Shown here: positions 9,371 through 19,764 of the stretch, piece by piece
How positions within the stretch are numbered: the stretch's first letter is position 1
Layout of the letters: the number at the start of each line of letters is the position of its first letter
Origin: Enterococcus wangshanyuanii
GTDB lineage: Bacteria; Bacillota; Bacilli; Lactobacillales; Enterococcaceae
Direction of reading: 5' to 3'
DNA length: 64,000 nucleotides
Assembly: GCF_002197645.1 (NCBI RefSeq)
Contig: NZ_CP021876.1
Coordinates: forward strand, 142,455 to 206,454
Translations under genes and position numbers: made by a program
The notes under the pieces: generated by a model
Database searches by the model: none
What the model was told of the DNA's origin: nothing
The model's input: only the letters and a program-made list of their open reading frames with translations

Positions 9371-10719
9371 TTACTTAGGGGTACCTATAAAAAGCGGTAA
9401 TCCTAAATTAATGATTGGGTAAATAGAGAACAAAGCTAACGCAACATTTCTAGGGACTTTTATTTTCTCTATCACTTTACTGAATAAGTCAAAACCTATA
9501 ATAATAAATAATATATTAGCACAAGCAAACACTCTATTACCTGATGCAAAAAGCGTTGGAGAAAACCAAAGCATGACTAAAGATAGAACTGCTGCTAACA
9601 TACATAAGAGTGAAAATAGTTTATAGGAAGATGCTCTATAAACTAATATCCCTAAAATTCCGAAAAAGATAGAAAAGATTAAATAATTTTTGATTGCTAG
9701 GCTAAAGCCATGTAAAGTAAAAAATCGTCGTACTTCCAAAGTATAAATTTGAATAAACGTTCCTGAAAAATTTGGCAATAAATACATCAAGCTCAGCAAA
9801 CCAATCAATAAACCGATCATAATATACAGCTGTTTATTCATTTTTAACAATAATATGGCTAATAAAATTAATAGTAAGAGAATTGAAAATGTATTATTAT
9901 AAATACCAGTAAACAAAAAATTCATTCCTACTCTGACATGAGAAAACATTGATACTTCCTGAAAATCAGGATACCATGTCTTTACTTCACTGGAAAACCT
10001 TACACTATTCCCAGGAGCGACGTACATAAAAATCAGTCCAAAACACATCAGAAATGTTTTTCCTAATAAAAAAAGAGATTTCTTTTTTTACTGATAACTA
10101 ACGCAATATGAGCACATACTGCTGCACAAAAACCAACAAGTAAATATTGTTCATTACTGATAGAAAAAAGTAATGTTATAAAAATGCTGAGAAACATCCA
10201 GCTTCTTTTCGTCCATCTATCTCCTCTAAAAACATAGTCAGCATAAGGTATCATGGCAAATAGTCCCAAAGAGAGCGGCCATAGATAATTCACAGCTCCT
10301 GTTATCCACAAAAAAGAATGATAGATAAATGGAAAATTCATCCAACCAAAAAAAGCTAGTATAACTATCATATCAAATAAACTCACTGTTTTTTTCATAA
10401 TTCGAGCAATTGAATACGCTGCAATTAATAATGAAGCCGAGGTTATTGATGAGTAGACTATTAATGGCATCGAAAATATAAAATACATAATTGCATCTGG
10501 AAAAATTCTAGCTGACCAGCCTGTATACCGATGAATAATATAGTCAAAGAAATGTTTTTGTTCACTGACCCTTTTAAACCATTCATCATCCGTTCCTTTT
10601 TGAATACCAAAAAAAGAAAAATAAATTGTAATACATAAAAAAAGGATACAAATCCCAATTAACTGACTGTTTTTAGAAAACCAATTTTTGTTCATTCCAC
10701 TTGTCATTACTCTATTCAT
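9371..10719 (-). pseudogene. DUF6056-like polytopic membrane protein, frameshifted
   Basis: Two adjacent minus frames, 10063-10719 and 9371-10048, form one protein of about 449 residues. The N-terminal part has GTDDEWF in the first extracellular loop, as in GT-C/DUF6056-type membrane proteins, and several membrane segments. The second part carries APGNSVRF and five or six more membrane helices. They join if the 7-base T run (plus A run 10068-10074) had one more T. The start ATG 10719 follows AAGGAG. Proteins of this family lie near cell-wall glycan or surface-protein genes and are suspected glycosyltransferases; the function is not proven. The break could be a true mutation, a phase-variable tract or a sequence error. 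Confidence 0.75.
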
Positions 10720-11132
10720 TCACCCGCTCCTTAATTTCCAACTTATATTTTGTAAAGATTACGCTATCATCTATTGCACTATTTTATCACAGGAAACATA
10801 AAATAAGAGAAATACAAACATTGGTCATAGAAGCTAAACTGACACCTTGCTTCTCTTTGCCAAGTCTCCATTACAACCCTTAGTCATGCTCTTAAAAACA
10901 CAGAAGTCTATCTTACCACAAGAAAACAACTCTATTTGCCTTCTATGTTAATGGTGGATGGATATTCGCTCGCACACGTCTCTCGAAGACAGAAATGAGC
11001 TTTATCTGCGCAGGTGGTGAAGTAGGTACGCTAATGAATATTCATCTCCTTCTTTAACAAAAGACAGAAGCTTTCCTATGGAAAAAATAAAATTTCACTT
11101 TCGATTACATATTACAGATTTATTCAAACAAT
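10720..11132. other. Gene-free region between two surface loci
   Basis: I found no supported frame on either strand. The sequence after the stop of the adhesin gene does not encode a recognisable continuation of a WxL or sorting domain. Confidence 0.45.
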
Positions 11133-13547
11133 TTAAGTTCTAAAAAAACAAAATGAACAACATTCCATTATTTTGTAAGTTAGGTTTAAATTCATTAGTT
11201 TTGGAGCAGAAACAAAATTCAAGGTCCCAGACACTTTGTATTGAATTACAAGATTTTCTACAATCTGAAGTGAAGATTCATTTTCGGGGCGAGCGTCTAT
11301 TTTATACCCTGCGTTTTCTATTGTAGTTAATTGTGAGGTAACTTGAGACGTTTGCGTTAGATCTATTGTGTCTCCAACAAGACCTGATAGTTGGACAGTA
11401 TACTCAGACAATACTTCATTGGCTTCATTAACAAATTCGACAGTAACAGTTGTCTCTGCCGGTCGTTGTTTTTCCCATTGAGCATATAAGGTGTTCCCTC
11501 CCTTATTCTCTTCACCTTTAAATTCTTCGTTTGGTTGAAACATTTGTCCAGATCCATCTGCTTTAGTGTTCCATCCACTAAAATCATAGCCCTCTTTCTG
11601 TAATTGACCTTTGTCTGCAATAGTCATCACGTCTTGAGCCGTATAAGGTTGGCCAGTCGGAACCGTTCCAGAAGTCTCTCCATTTCCAGAATAATTTAGC
11701 TCATAGTTTGGAATCGAACCAATCAATTCCATTGTAGCTTTTTTTTGATTTATCATATCTTCGTGTAAAGCATATTGAAAATTGTAAAGATTTTTTATTT
11801 CATTATTTTCCCAACTAACTTGTTCCCCGGCCACTGTTAGATTTGGATCAGTCACTTTATCGCCAAGCCAAACAGATTGTTTTGCTGGTAGAGCAATATC
11901 TTTAATGTTGGAAAAGGCAAATGAGATCCCTATTTGAGGATATAAAATCTTCTCATTAATAGCAGCATTAGGCGTATAATAATTTTGGTATCGTTTATTT
12001 CCTTCTAATGTCGCGTTCACAATTTTATTTTCTGTTTCAGTAGGAAGCCATGGAGAAAATATATTATAGGGAGCTACCCATGTATCCGTGAGATTCCAAG
12101 GAAATGAGACACTTGTTACTTGTTTATTCGCTTGAGTTTCAAACATAGTCAAACGATTTAAATAGACATTTTGATTTAGTTCATTTATTGGTTGAACATT
12201 CAATGGACGTAAGTCAACACTACCACCTGAAATTTTGATCTCACCAATTGTAGCACCTGCATCTTTAAACTCATTTGAAATACCTATATATCCGGTATCC
12301 TCCAACCTCTTAGAGTTAGGCCCAAAAATACTTCCACTTGAAATTTGAATATTTCCAATAGATGCATTAGTATATTTCGATGTTACAGGAGTGCGTTTAC
12401 TATCAAAAATCCCGATAAAGTCACCAGGGTCAACACTATAATTTCTATTTGTATAGTTAAATTTCCCTCTTAAAACTCGGACGTTTTCTATATGAGAATT
12501 CCCTTCGGTTATTGTTACTAACCTAGAATCAGTCTTAACATTAGCATTTTTTATAATCACATTTCGTAAACTATATTTATCTTTCCCCCCATTAGCTATT
12601 CCCACCAACGAGGATCCTTCCGACGTTATGCTATTTATAATAATATCTGAATTAGGAGCGTCTGTAACACTACCAAACAGTGCAGCCGAAGTAGAATCAG
12701 TCTTAAAATTTGAGCCTTCATTGATTTCAATACTTCCAGACTCAATTACAGAATCAGTATAAATAGAACCTATACTAATTAGAGGTTGTCGGAAATCTTT
12801 GTTACGACGTTCAAGCATTGTATACGATCCACCATTAAATGTAATCTTTCCGCCTGAACCCTTTGTTACAATGTTAGCACCACTGTTAAAATTCCATATT
12901 GTAAGTCTTGACGATTCGTCAAAAGGAAAAAATGTTATTTCAGAACTATCAAAAATCTGAACTACATCTCTGTCATTATTGTTACTTTCTCTAATTTTCA
13001 CTTGATTTTGAAATTCAAATTTCACCTTAGCCCCATTGATTAGGTCTAACCCATGGATAAGATGATCACCTTCTGGAGTTTCATTAGTAGAACCGTTGAA
13101 CCTAATATTTATTTCTCCATCGATACCAGTTCCATCAATAGTTGATGGGTTACGTGTAAATAAAGTATCATAGACTATCGTTGAAGACGTTGGTATGTCA
13201 TCTTGAATAAGAGTTAATCCGTTCCCAGCGTCTTCATACAGTGATAAAGTATTTGGAGAACTTCCTTTTGTAATTTTAAAAGATAGCAAGTTTGATTTAG
13301 GACGTATTAATTCTGCTGAACGATTAAGTTTGGTTTCTTGAAGATTTAGATCCTCATTCTGATTATCTTTTTCTGTCGCAAATTTATTCGCACTTACATT
13401 CGAGTCAATATTAGACGTTTCATCATTTTGTATAGCTTCTTCAGAATTTGCACTAATTTTGCTACTTGATTGAGCAAAAATATTAGTCACTGCTGTGCCT
13501 CCAATTATTAATATAAGAAGCCCAGTATTTATTATCTTCTTTTTCAT
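11133..13547 (-). CDS. Large secreted adhesin-like protein, C-terminally truncated
   Basis: An 804-residue protein with a signal peptide (MKKKIINTGLLILIIGGTAV, cleavage near FAQ) and a low-complexity linker. A long beta-rich region follows, similar to the pectate-lyase-like adhesive domains of Gram-positive surface proteins (residues about 90-450). Near residues 625-695 is an InlB B-type repeat (GYDFSGWNTKADGSGQMF, LYAQWEK), followed by a MucBP-like module (VTVEFVNEANEVL). The last residues, GTLNFVSAP, look like the beginning of a WxL domain, but the frame then enters unrelated sequence and ends. The cell-wall attachment domain is therefore missing. The adjacent winged-helix regulator at 13712-14392 may control it. 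Confidence 0.75.
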   Translation of the reverse strand: MKKKIINTGLLILIIGGTAVTNIFAQSSSKISANSEEAIQNDETSNIDSNVSANKFATEKDNQNEDLNLQETKLNRSAELIRPKSNLLSFKITKGSSPNTLSLYEDAGNGLTLIQDDIPTSSTIVYDTLFTRNPSTIDGTGIDGEINIRFNGSTNETPEGDHLIHGLDLINGAKVKFEFQNQVKIRESNNNDRDVVQIFDSSEITFFPFDESSRLTIWNFNSGANIVTKGSGGKITFNGGSYTMLERRNKDFRQPLISIGSIYTDSVIESGSIEINEGSNFKTDSTSAALFGSVTDAPNSDIIINSITSEGSSLVGIANGGKDKYSLRNVIIKNANVKTDSRLVTITEGNSHIENVRVLRGKFNYTNRNYSVDPGDFIGIFDSKRTPVTSKYTNASIGNIQISSGSIFGPNSKRLEDTGYIGISNEFKDAGATIGEIKISGGSVDLRPLNVQPINELNQNVYLNRLTMFETQANKQVTSVSFPWNLTDTWVAPYNIFSPWLPTETENKIVNATLEGNKRYQNYYTPNAAINEKILYPQIGISFAFSNIKDIALPAKQSVWLGDKVTDPNLTVAGEQVSWENNEIKNLYNFQYALHEDMINQKKATMELIGSIPNYELNYSGNGETSGTVPTGQPYTAQDVMTIADKGQLQKEGYDFSGWNTKADGSGQMFQPNEEFKGEENKGGNTLYAQWEKQRPAETTVTVEFVNEANEVLSEYTVQLSGLVGDTIDLTQTSQVTSQLTTIENAGYKIDARPENESSLQIVENLVIQYKVSGTLNFVSAPKLMNLNLTYKIMECCSFCFFRT

Positions 13548-13711
13548 TTTTTCACCTAAATTCTTTTTTTATGAGCTAGTAGTAAGAACCAAAAATAATT
13601 CATAATTGTATTCACGGTTTATTGAAACGGTAATTTTTTTATTGCATCTATACGTTAGATCGTACTTCTCAAGTTTTCCAACTGACATTCGATTTAGGTC
13701 TCTAATCTTAG

Positions 13712-14392
13712 CTATAAAACTAACATGTAACCTACCCCTCTTATTGTACGAAGCATGTCTTGATATTGAGGTGGTAATTTTTTCCTTAATAGAAACAAGA
13801 CGTTTGCAACACGATATATGTCTTCAGTCTTATCATCTCCCCATAAGAGTTTTTTTAATTCTTTGTAAGAGATTGGTTTATTTGGATTTTTATATAAATT
13901 CCAAAACAACGTAAATTCTTTTTTAGTTAAAAATATTTCCTCCTCCCCTTCAAATTGAATACTATTCGTCCTCTCTTTTACTAATAGTTTTGTTTTTTTG
14001 TTTTTCACCTTATCATGATTTAAGGTGCTTTCTTTATTGTCATTCAGCAATTTTGTTTCCATATTATTATCTAAAGTGAAAATCACTTCTTTCATACTGT
14101 CAGTTCTGTTAATAATGCCATTAACTCCTAGTCGCAAATAAAGATTTCGTTCTTGTTCTGGTAACGTTGAAGAGATGATCCAAATAAATGGAATATTGTA
14201 TTTTTTTTTCTGCACTATATATTCAATGATCTGAGCAAAATCTTTATCTTTTTTTCGTTCGAGAAGAAGAACGTCTAAATCTTTTAGTCGTTGCTCATCT
14301 TGAATTATTACTGATTCATACCCATTTTTATTCATTATTTCCATTAGGTGTTGATCAGAGTTCTCAGAAGAAAATATTCCTACTTTATACAT
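13712..14392 (-). CDS. Atypical response-regulator-like winged-helix protein
   Basis: A 226-residue protein with a receiver-like N-terminal half and an OmpR/PhoB-type winged helix at residues about 140-226 (EEIFLTKKEFTLFWNLYKN, then IRGVGYMLVL). In the receiver-like half, the position expected for the phosphorylated aspartate reads LDVLLLERKKD, so the acceptor appears to be missing. It would then not be controlled by classic phosphotransfer. ATG 14392 follows GGGAGG with an 8-base gap. No histidine kinase is nearby. It is transcribed toward the adhesin gene and ends 165 bases before its start, so it is a likely local regulator. Confidence 0.75.
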   Translation of the reverse strand: MYKVGIFSSENSDQHLMEIMNKNGYESVIIQDEQRLKDLDVLLLERKKDKDFAQIIEYIVQKKKYNIPFIWIISSTLPEQERNLYLRLGVNGIINRTDSMKEVIFTLDNNMETKLLNDNKESTLNHDKVKNKKTKLLVKERTNSIQFEGEEEIFLTKKEFTLFWNLYKNPNKPISYKELKKLLWGDDKTEDIYRVANVLFLLRKKLPPQYQDMLRTIRGVGYMLVL

Positions 14393-14846
14393 TATCTATG
14401 CCTCCCTTCTTTTATTTGTTCAAGTTCAAATAGTTATTTGAAAAGACAATAAACCAAACAAACTTTATATATTAATAATATTAAAATCTTTATTATTAAA
14501 CATCATAAATATTTAATTAAAAAAATCATTTTTCGATGGAGGCGAATTTAATCCTTTACCAAAAAGAATTTCATTAATTACTAAAAGTATTATATTAATA
14601 TCTTTCAACCCTGTTAATTCTCGTTTTTTTTCGCATAAAACCAAAAAAATAAAATTAACTCGTTATTTGTTGTTAAAATTCCATTTAAATTAAAAAAATT
14701 AGATAGATTATCGATTTCATATATCATTTTTTTACAAAAAATATAAAACCGTTTTCTTGTTCATCAGTTAATTTATCTTAATAATTTGAATTTATTAAAT
14801 CTCTCTATTATAGTATTGATATATATTAACGAAAAGAGGTTTTACC
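14393..14846. other. Divergent A+T-rich promoter region
   Basis: About 450 bases of very A+T-rich DNA between the divergent winged-helix regulator (minus) and Mga-like gene copy 2 (plus). AAAAGAGG before 14847 is a ribosome site. Candidate TATTAT boxes exist near 14808-14816. No gene is visible. Confidence 0.45.
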
Positions 14847-16337
14847 ATGATACATCTGTTTGAGAAAAAAGATACTAAGATATATAAAATAGTTAGTGAA
14901 TTCCTTCGTAGACCAACAATGAAGCTTAGTGATTTGAATAATTTAGTAAATATTTCATCCGTTACATTGATAAAAGATATAGCAGAAACCAATCAACTTT
15001 TCCGACAACTTCAAATAAAAGCGCATATTTCCATAGACAATCAAACCGCTACTATAGATCGCACTGCAAGCTTTTCTCTTCCAAAAATAACAATTACCCT
15101 ATTTGAACGTTCTTTTAAGGGAAATTTACTAATGGACTTACTGTATGAAAGAGATATTGATATAAATTCTTATACCTATTTATATGATATTTCTGAAGCT
15201 AGTTTTTACAGAAAAATACATGAATTGAAATCAGATTTAAAAATATTTAATCTGGATCTAAATACCAAACCGATAAAACTTGTTGGAAGAGAACAAGACA
15301 TAAGATATTTTTATCAGTCTTTACTATGGGGAGTTTATCGCGGAATTATATGGCCTTTCAACACTTCTAAACATGAGTATTTAAAACAAATAGAAGCTAA
15401 AGAAAAAGAAATTATTTTTAATCTCTCATCTATCCAAAAAGATCAATGGTCATTTTGGATTGCTATTATTGATCTAAGAAGGGAAATGAATCACTTTGTT
15501 TCAAGTATGTCTACAAAATACGAAAATAATCCAATGAAATCGGTGTCCTTTTTAGTTTTTTTTAGTAACTCGTATCAGAGCTCTATAACTATTCCAGAAA
15601 AATATATGCCTGCTGAAATAAACTATGAAACTTCTATTGCCGAAACAGGAACATTTATTGCTACAGCTGACTCACCTCTTGTGCATTCTTATGTTGTATA
15701 TCATAAATTTCACAACACTGAGTTATGGCAGTTTGCAATTTATTTTCTCAAATTAGTTCTTGAAAATGACACATTTTTCGCGGAGGCTATGGAATCTCAG
15801 TTGTTTATGACTCGTTTTTTGAGTTTACTCACACAGACTAATAGATATTCATACCATTATCAAACGATGTTTAACTCTCTCCCTGGAATATCAAGAACGT
15901 ATTTACTAGATACTAATAGTCGAGCACAAGAAATCTTATCAAACATAATAACTAATGCCATTGTACTAGCTAACACAAAAATTCCAAAATTTCATATAAA
16001 AGATAAAGAATTTTTAATAGCAGCATTAAGTGAGTCTATTCTTGGTATGTTCAAATTTAATTTTTATGACAATTCTTATCGCATCTCTTTACTATTAGAA
16101 AATATTTATGCTGCAGAGCTCGTCAAAAAACAGTTATCTACTTTAAATTACGAATTAACCATATCAACAGAGAATGAAGATATTAAAAAGGCTGACTTAA
16201 TTATTTGTGAAACTTACACAGAATCTCTAGCTAACGAAGTATATCCAGATACCCAAGTGTTTGTTCTTGCTAAAAGCTATCTTACTCAACATGATCTAAA
16301 CGGTTTGGATAACTTTTTAAGAACAGCTAAACTATAA
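14847..16337 (+). CDS. Mga-like helix-turn-helix transcriptional regulator (copy 2)
   Basis: A 496-residue regulator, the same length as copy 1 at 1054-2544 and alike throughout (both begin MI-LFEKKDT and end N-FLRTAK). The N-terminal HTH (KLSDLNNLVNISSVTLIKDI) and the second Mga HTH (SEASFYRKIHELKSDL) are conserved. The EIIB-like tail (TISTENEDIKKADLIICE) is nearly identical in both. ATG 14847 follows AAAAGAGG. A perfect bidirectional terminator lies just downstream. Being next to a PTS permease and surface genes fits the Mga/AtxA theme of sugar-responsive surface control, but no target is proven. Confidence 0.85.
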   Translation: MIHLFEKKDTKIYKIVSEFLRRPTMKLSDLNNLVNISSVTLIKDIAETNQLFRQLQIKAHISIDNQTATIDRTASFSLPKITITLFERSFKGNLLMDLLYERDIDINSYTYLYDISEASFYRKIHELKSDLKIFNLDLNTKPIKLVGREQDIRYFYQSLLWGVYRGIIWPFNTSKHEYLKQIEAKEKEIIFNLSSIQKDQWSFWIAIIDLRREMNHFVSSMSTKYENNPMKSVSFLVFFSNSYQSSITIPEKYMPAEINYETSIAETGTFIATADSPLVHSYVVYHKFHNTELWQFAIYFLKLVLENDTFFAEAMESQLFMTRFLSLLTQTNRYSYHYQTMFNSLPGISRTYLLDTNSRAQEILSNIITNAIVLANTKIPKFHIKDKEFLIAALSESILGMFKFNFYDNSYRISLLLENIYAAELVKKQLSTLNYELTISTENEDIKKADLIICETYTESLANEVYPDTQVFVLAKSYLTQHDLNGLDNFLRTAKL

Positions 16338-16406
16338 ATTTAGAACTTCAATTCTATTCGCATATAAATTATCAAAAATAAGATTTATTAAATCTGTTTA
16401 CTGTTT

Positions 16407-16456
16407 TAATAAATAAAAAAGCATTTTGTAAATGCAAAATGCTTTTTTATTTATTA
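16407..16456. terminator. Perfect 22-bp bidirectional terminator
   Basis: The arms at 16407-16428 and 16435-16456 pair without mismatch around a TAAATG loop, with A and T tracts inside the stem. It serves the convergent Mga-like gene and the PTS gene. Confidence 0.9.
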
Positions 16457-16468
16457 ATCTTTCTCAAT

Positions 16469-17812
16469 TCAGTCCTTACTCTCATCGTCATACATAATAA
16501 AAGTGACTATACCCGAAAAAAGCATCGCAATTATGTTTGACATACTAAAATGAAATAGTGCTTTTTCAAAAGGCATATCTCCTCCAATGAGTGCTGTAAT
16601 AGAAAAAATACCAAATCCTGACATTTGATAACTCATGAGTCCAGAAAAACCGGCATATGCGCCACCCAAAGCTCCTCCAAGACAGCTAATAATAAAAAAT
16701 TTGATCCTTGATAATGTAATTCCATAGATTGCAGGTTCAGTTACACCAAATATGCCTGAAACCCAGGCTGGTAGTGTTAGATCTTTCAATTTTTTATCTT
16801 TTGTTTTTAACCAGATCACAAAAACAACTGCAGTTTGAGAAAAGGAAGCAGCTCCAATTAAAGTGAAGATCGGGGTTGCTCGATTTGACAGCATCTGAAC
16901 AATAGCAATAGCTATTATACTCATATGAACTCCAAAAATAACCAAGAATTGCCATGAAGCTCCCATAATCACCCCTGCAAGTATTGGGCTAAATGAATAC
17001 AGCCACATAACGAGATCAGCGATGCCATCGGAAACTTTGTTCATAAGAGGACCAATTAAAATAAAACCAATTGGAGAGACTATCAGAAGAGTCAACATTG
17101 GTACACAAAACATGTTTACAACATCTGGAATAACCTTCTTAAGATTTTTGTAAATATACGAAGCCAGTATTGTTGTTAATATAACTGGTAACACAGTATT
17201 TGTATATGTGACATCACTGGATAAACCAGCGATATTCAAACTTATTCCTTGTAAGCTAGGGTATACAAAAAAGGCTCCTATTACTGTGCCAACAAACGGA
17301 TCAATATTGAATTTTTTGGCTGTTGTATACCCTAACATAATTGGAAAGAAATAAAAAAAAGCGTCTCCTAAACCGACCAAGATAGTACCTACATCACTTT
17401 GCTTATCAATCCAACCAAAAACTTCCCCAAGCATGACTAATCCTTTAATCATTCCACTAGCCATCATTACTGCTATAACAGGACTCATTATACCAGAGAC
17501 AATATCAATGAATTTTGTTCCAACACTTATTTTTTTATTTTTTTTAGGAAGCTTTTTTTTAGGAACTTCAATTTGTGAAAGTATTTCATTATAAATATCA
17601 GATACATGATCGCCAATCACTATTTGGTATTGTCCAGAACTCTTTACTACTGCAATAACATCGGTCATACTTTCAATAAGTTCATCATTTGCACTTTTTT
17701 CATCTTTCAATTTAAATCTTAATCGAGTAACACAATGGGTCATACTATATATATTTTCTTGTCCTCCAATATTCGCGATCAGTTGTTTGGACATTACTTC
17801 ATATTTTTTCAA
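16469..17812 (-). CDS. PTS sugar permease, EIIBC component (beta-glucoside/sucrose type)
   Basis: A 447-residue membrane protein that takes up and phosphorylates a sugar. Residues 1-80 are an EIIB domain with the phosphorylated cysteine in THCVTRLRFK (Cys27). A linker of basic residues leads into an EIIC domain with about ten membrane segments, including the GVTEPAIYG signature loop. The length equals EIIBC proteins without a fused EIIA, so an EIIA must be supplied elsewhere. No glycoside hydrolase or antiterminator gene lies nearby, so the substrate remains open. It converges with the Mga-like gene and shares its terminator. Confidence 0.9.
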   Translation of the reverse strand: MKKYEVMSKQLIANIGGQENIYSMTHCVTRLRFKLKDEKSANDELIESMTDVIAVVKSSGQYQIVIGDHVSDIYNEILSQIEVPKKKLPKKNKKISVGTKFIDIVSGIMSPVIAVMMASGMIKGLVMLGEVFGWIDKQSDVGTILVGLGDAFFYFFPIMLGYTTAKKFNIDPFVGTVIGAFFVYPSLQGISLNIAGLSSDVTYTNTVLPVILTTILASYIYKNLKKVIPDVVNMFCVPMLTLLIVSPIGFILIGPLMNKVSDGIADLVMWLYSFSPILAGVIMGASWQFLVIFGVHMSIIAIAIVQMLSNRATPIFTLIGAASFSQTAVVFVIWLKTKDKKLKDLTLPAWVSGIFGVTEPAIYGITLSRIKFFIISCLGGALGGAYAGFSGLMSYQMSGFGIFSITALIGGDMPFEKALFHFSMSNIIAMLFSGIVTFIMYDDESKD

Positions 17813-18295
17813 AACATTACATCTCCATTTCTATTTGAGCAAATCTTATACTGATTATTTCGTTGATAAATTTCATTTTTTGGAGAATTTGTCATTTGTA
17901 ATTTTTAATTCCTTGTAAGTCAAAGTTATTTTTTATTTAATACTACAGTCTCTCGTACTATTTCAACCTTTTTTAGCCAAATGAATTAAAGTCTGCAAAA
18001 CTACCTATTCATTGGAAATTTTCTCTTCAAACGATTGATTCTTAGCATTAGGAATTTCCTCCTCTAGTTAGCAAAAAAATTGAACCGAACACATAATTGC
18101 TCAGTTCAATTTTTTAATTATTTCGCTTAATTAGGTAATCGAGCCTAATCCAATTACTTCAATTCAGTATAGTACATTATTCTGACTAATTTCTGTAGCT
18201 TACAAAGACTACTTTAATTCAGAATAAATGAAGCAGACGTACATACTATTGAACTAGTGATTAATATTTTTAATCCTCATCACATTTCTACTCGT
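17813..18295. other. Intergenic region with one strong hairpin
   Basis: No gene is visible. A 12-bp perfect hairpin (AAAAAATTGAAC at 18074-18085, GTTCAATTTTTT at 18104-18115) works as a terminator in either direction. The PTS promoter should lie in the left part. Confidence 0.5.
18074..18115. terminator. Bidirectional terminator hairpin
   Basis: Perfect 12-bp stem with A and T tracts at the ends and an 18-base loop. It lies 180 bases downstream of the stop codon of the MucBP-like gene and upstream of the PTS gene. Confidence 0.65.
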
Positions 18296-19525
18296 TCAAA
18301 CTATTTTTTTACGATTATTTATCACATAACATTTCAAGTAAATTATAACCAGAATTGAAATAACTCCAAAAGAGGAGAGATAATTAGACAAATTAGCTTG
18401 TCCTAATTTAGGGAGCTTTTTTGTTTTATTGTGAGGATCGGGTGTATTTAAAAGCTGATAATGGTTTTCACTCAAATCATCTTTTTTTATCCATTTAGCA
18501 TAAAGAATGGTATCTTCGATTATTGGTGTCTCAAAATTCCACTCCTCAGATAGTTCTTTGTTTAGATACCAGCCTCCAAAGTAAAAACCTTCTTTTTGAG
18601 GATTCACAGGTTTCAGCAACAATTCATTTTCTTTTATTTTTTGTGTTAAGACAGAACTACCTCCATTACTATTGAAGGTTACTAAATAAAATATTTGTAG
18701 AATCTTTCCTTTTTCAAAATAGTAAGTAATCGTTGTCCCTTCCGGAGATACAACCACTCTATCTTCATTTATTGGTCTTTCCACCAGAGTATACCCTGAA
18801 TCAATAAAACGTTGCACAATATCTTGTACTGTACCTGTCTCAGTAACATCAATCGTTGAATTGGTTGGATAACTTAGTGATACTGTATTTAATACCTCGT
18901 CCGTTGCCTTGTTTACAAAATTTACAGTTAAGTTTGCTTGTTTTTCAAAGTAATAAGTAATCGTTGTTCCATCCGGAGATACAACCACTCCACCTTCATT
19001 TATTGGTCTTTCCACTAGAGTATACCCTGAATCAATAAAACGTTGCACAATATCTTGTACTGTACCTGTCTCAGTAACATCAATCGCTGAATTGATTGGA
19101 TAATTTAGCGATATTGTATTTAATACCTCGTCCGTTGCCTTGTTTACAAAATTTACAGTTAAGTTTGCTTGTTTTTCAAAGTAATAAGTAATCGTTGTTC
19201 CATCTGGAGATACAACTACTCCACCTTCATTTATTGGTCTTTCCACCAGAGTATACCCTGAATCAATAAAACGTTGCACAATATCTTGTACTGTACCTGT
19301 CTCAGTAACATCAATCGTTGAATTGGTTGGATAACTTAGTGATACTGTATTTAATACCTCATCCGTTTTCTTGTTTACAAAATTTACAGTTAAATTGACT
19401 ATTTCATCAGAATTTAAAATCGTACTTTGATCTCGATCCTGCTTTCCTCCTTCATTCGCAAATGTTACGTCTCCTTTTCCAAAAAAAATTAATAACATTA
19501 ATACCATCATAACTCTACGATTCAA
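18296..19525 (-). CDS. Surface protein with three MucBP-like repeats
   Basis: A 409-residue protein. The TTG start at 19525 follows AGGAG with a 7-base gap, and a signal peptide (RVMMVLMLLIFFGKGDVTFA) follows. Three nearly identical repeats of about 76 residues each (LTVNFVNK-TDEVLNT ... TTITYYFEK) resemble MucBP modules. Next is an InlB B-type/Flg_new repeat (VTFNSNGGSSVL, GGWYLNKELSEEWNFETPI). The tail LPKLGQ, a hydrophobic stretch and NNRKK is a sorting-signal-like end in which the LPXTG threonine is replaced by leucine. It may bind host glycoproteins. The repeats are almost identical in DNA, so they expanded recently. Confidence 0.8.
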   Translation of the reverse strand: MNRRVMMVLMLLIFFGKGDVTFANEGGKQDRDQSTILNSDEIVNLTVNFVNKKTDEVLNTVSLSYPTNSTIDVTETGTVQDIVQRFIDSGYTLVERPINEGGVVVSPDGTTITYYFEKQANLTVNFVNKATDEVLNTISLNYPINSAIDVTETGTVQDIVQRFIDSGYTLVERPINEGGVVVSPDGTTITYYFEKQANLTVNFVNKATDEVLNTVSLSYPTNSTIDVTETGTVQDIVQRFIDSGYTLVERPINEDRVVVSPEGTTITYYFEKGKILQIFYLVTFNSNGGSSVLTQKIKENELLLKPVNPQKEGFYFGGWYLNKELSEEWNFETPIIEDTILYAKWIKKDDLSENHYQLLNTPDPHNKTKKLPKLGQANLSNYLSSFGVISILVIIYLKCYVINNRKKIV

Positions 19526-19764
19526 TATTTTTCTCCTATCTTTATTTTATTGTTGTTATACATTTATAATAATTTGTTTAAGGTTTTTTTTCAAATATAG
19601 TCGCTTATTTAACCAACTCCATCTTCATTTCTCCGGGTATTTTCTATTTTAATTTCACCCTAAAATAAGTTTATAAAATACTTTGCAACAGAACCTTTTA
19701 AATAATCGACAAAAAGTATATAATGATAAATAGAAATAATTAAAATGAAAGGTGAGTGGTTATT

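Noticed and set aside
11363..11620. 85-residue minus frame within the adhesin gene
   Set aside because: An out-of-frame shadow of the InlB-type repeat region.
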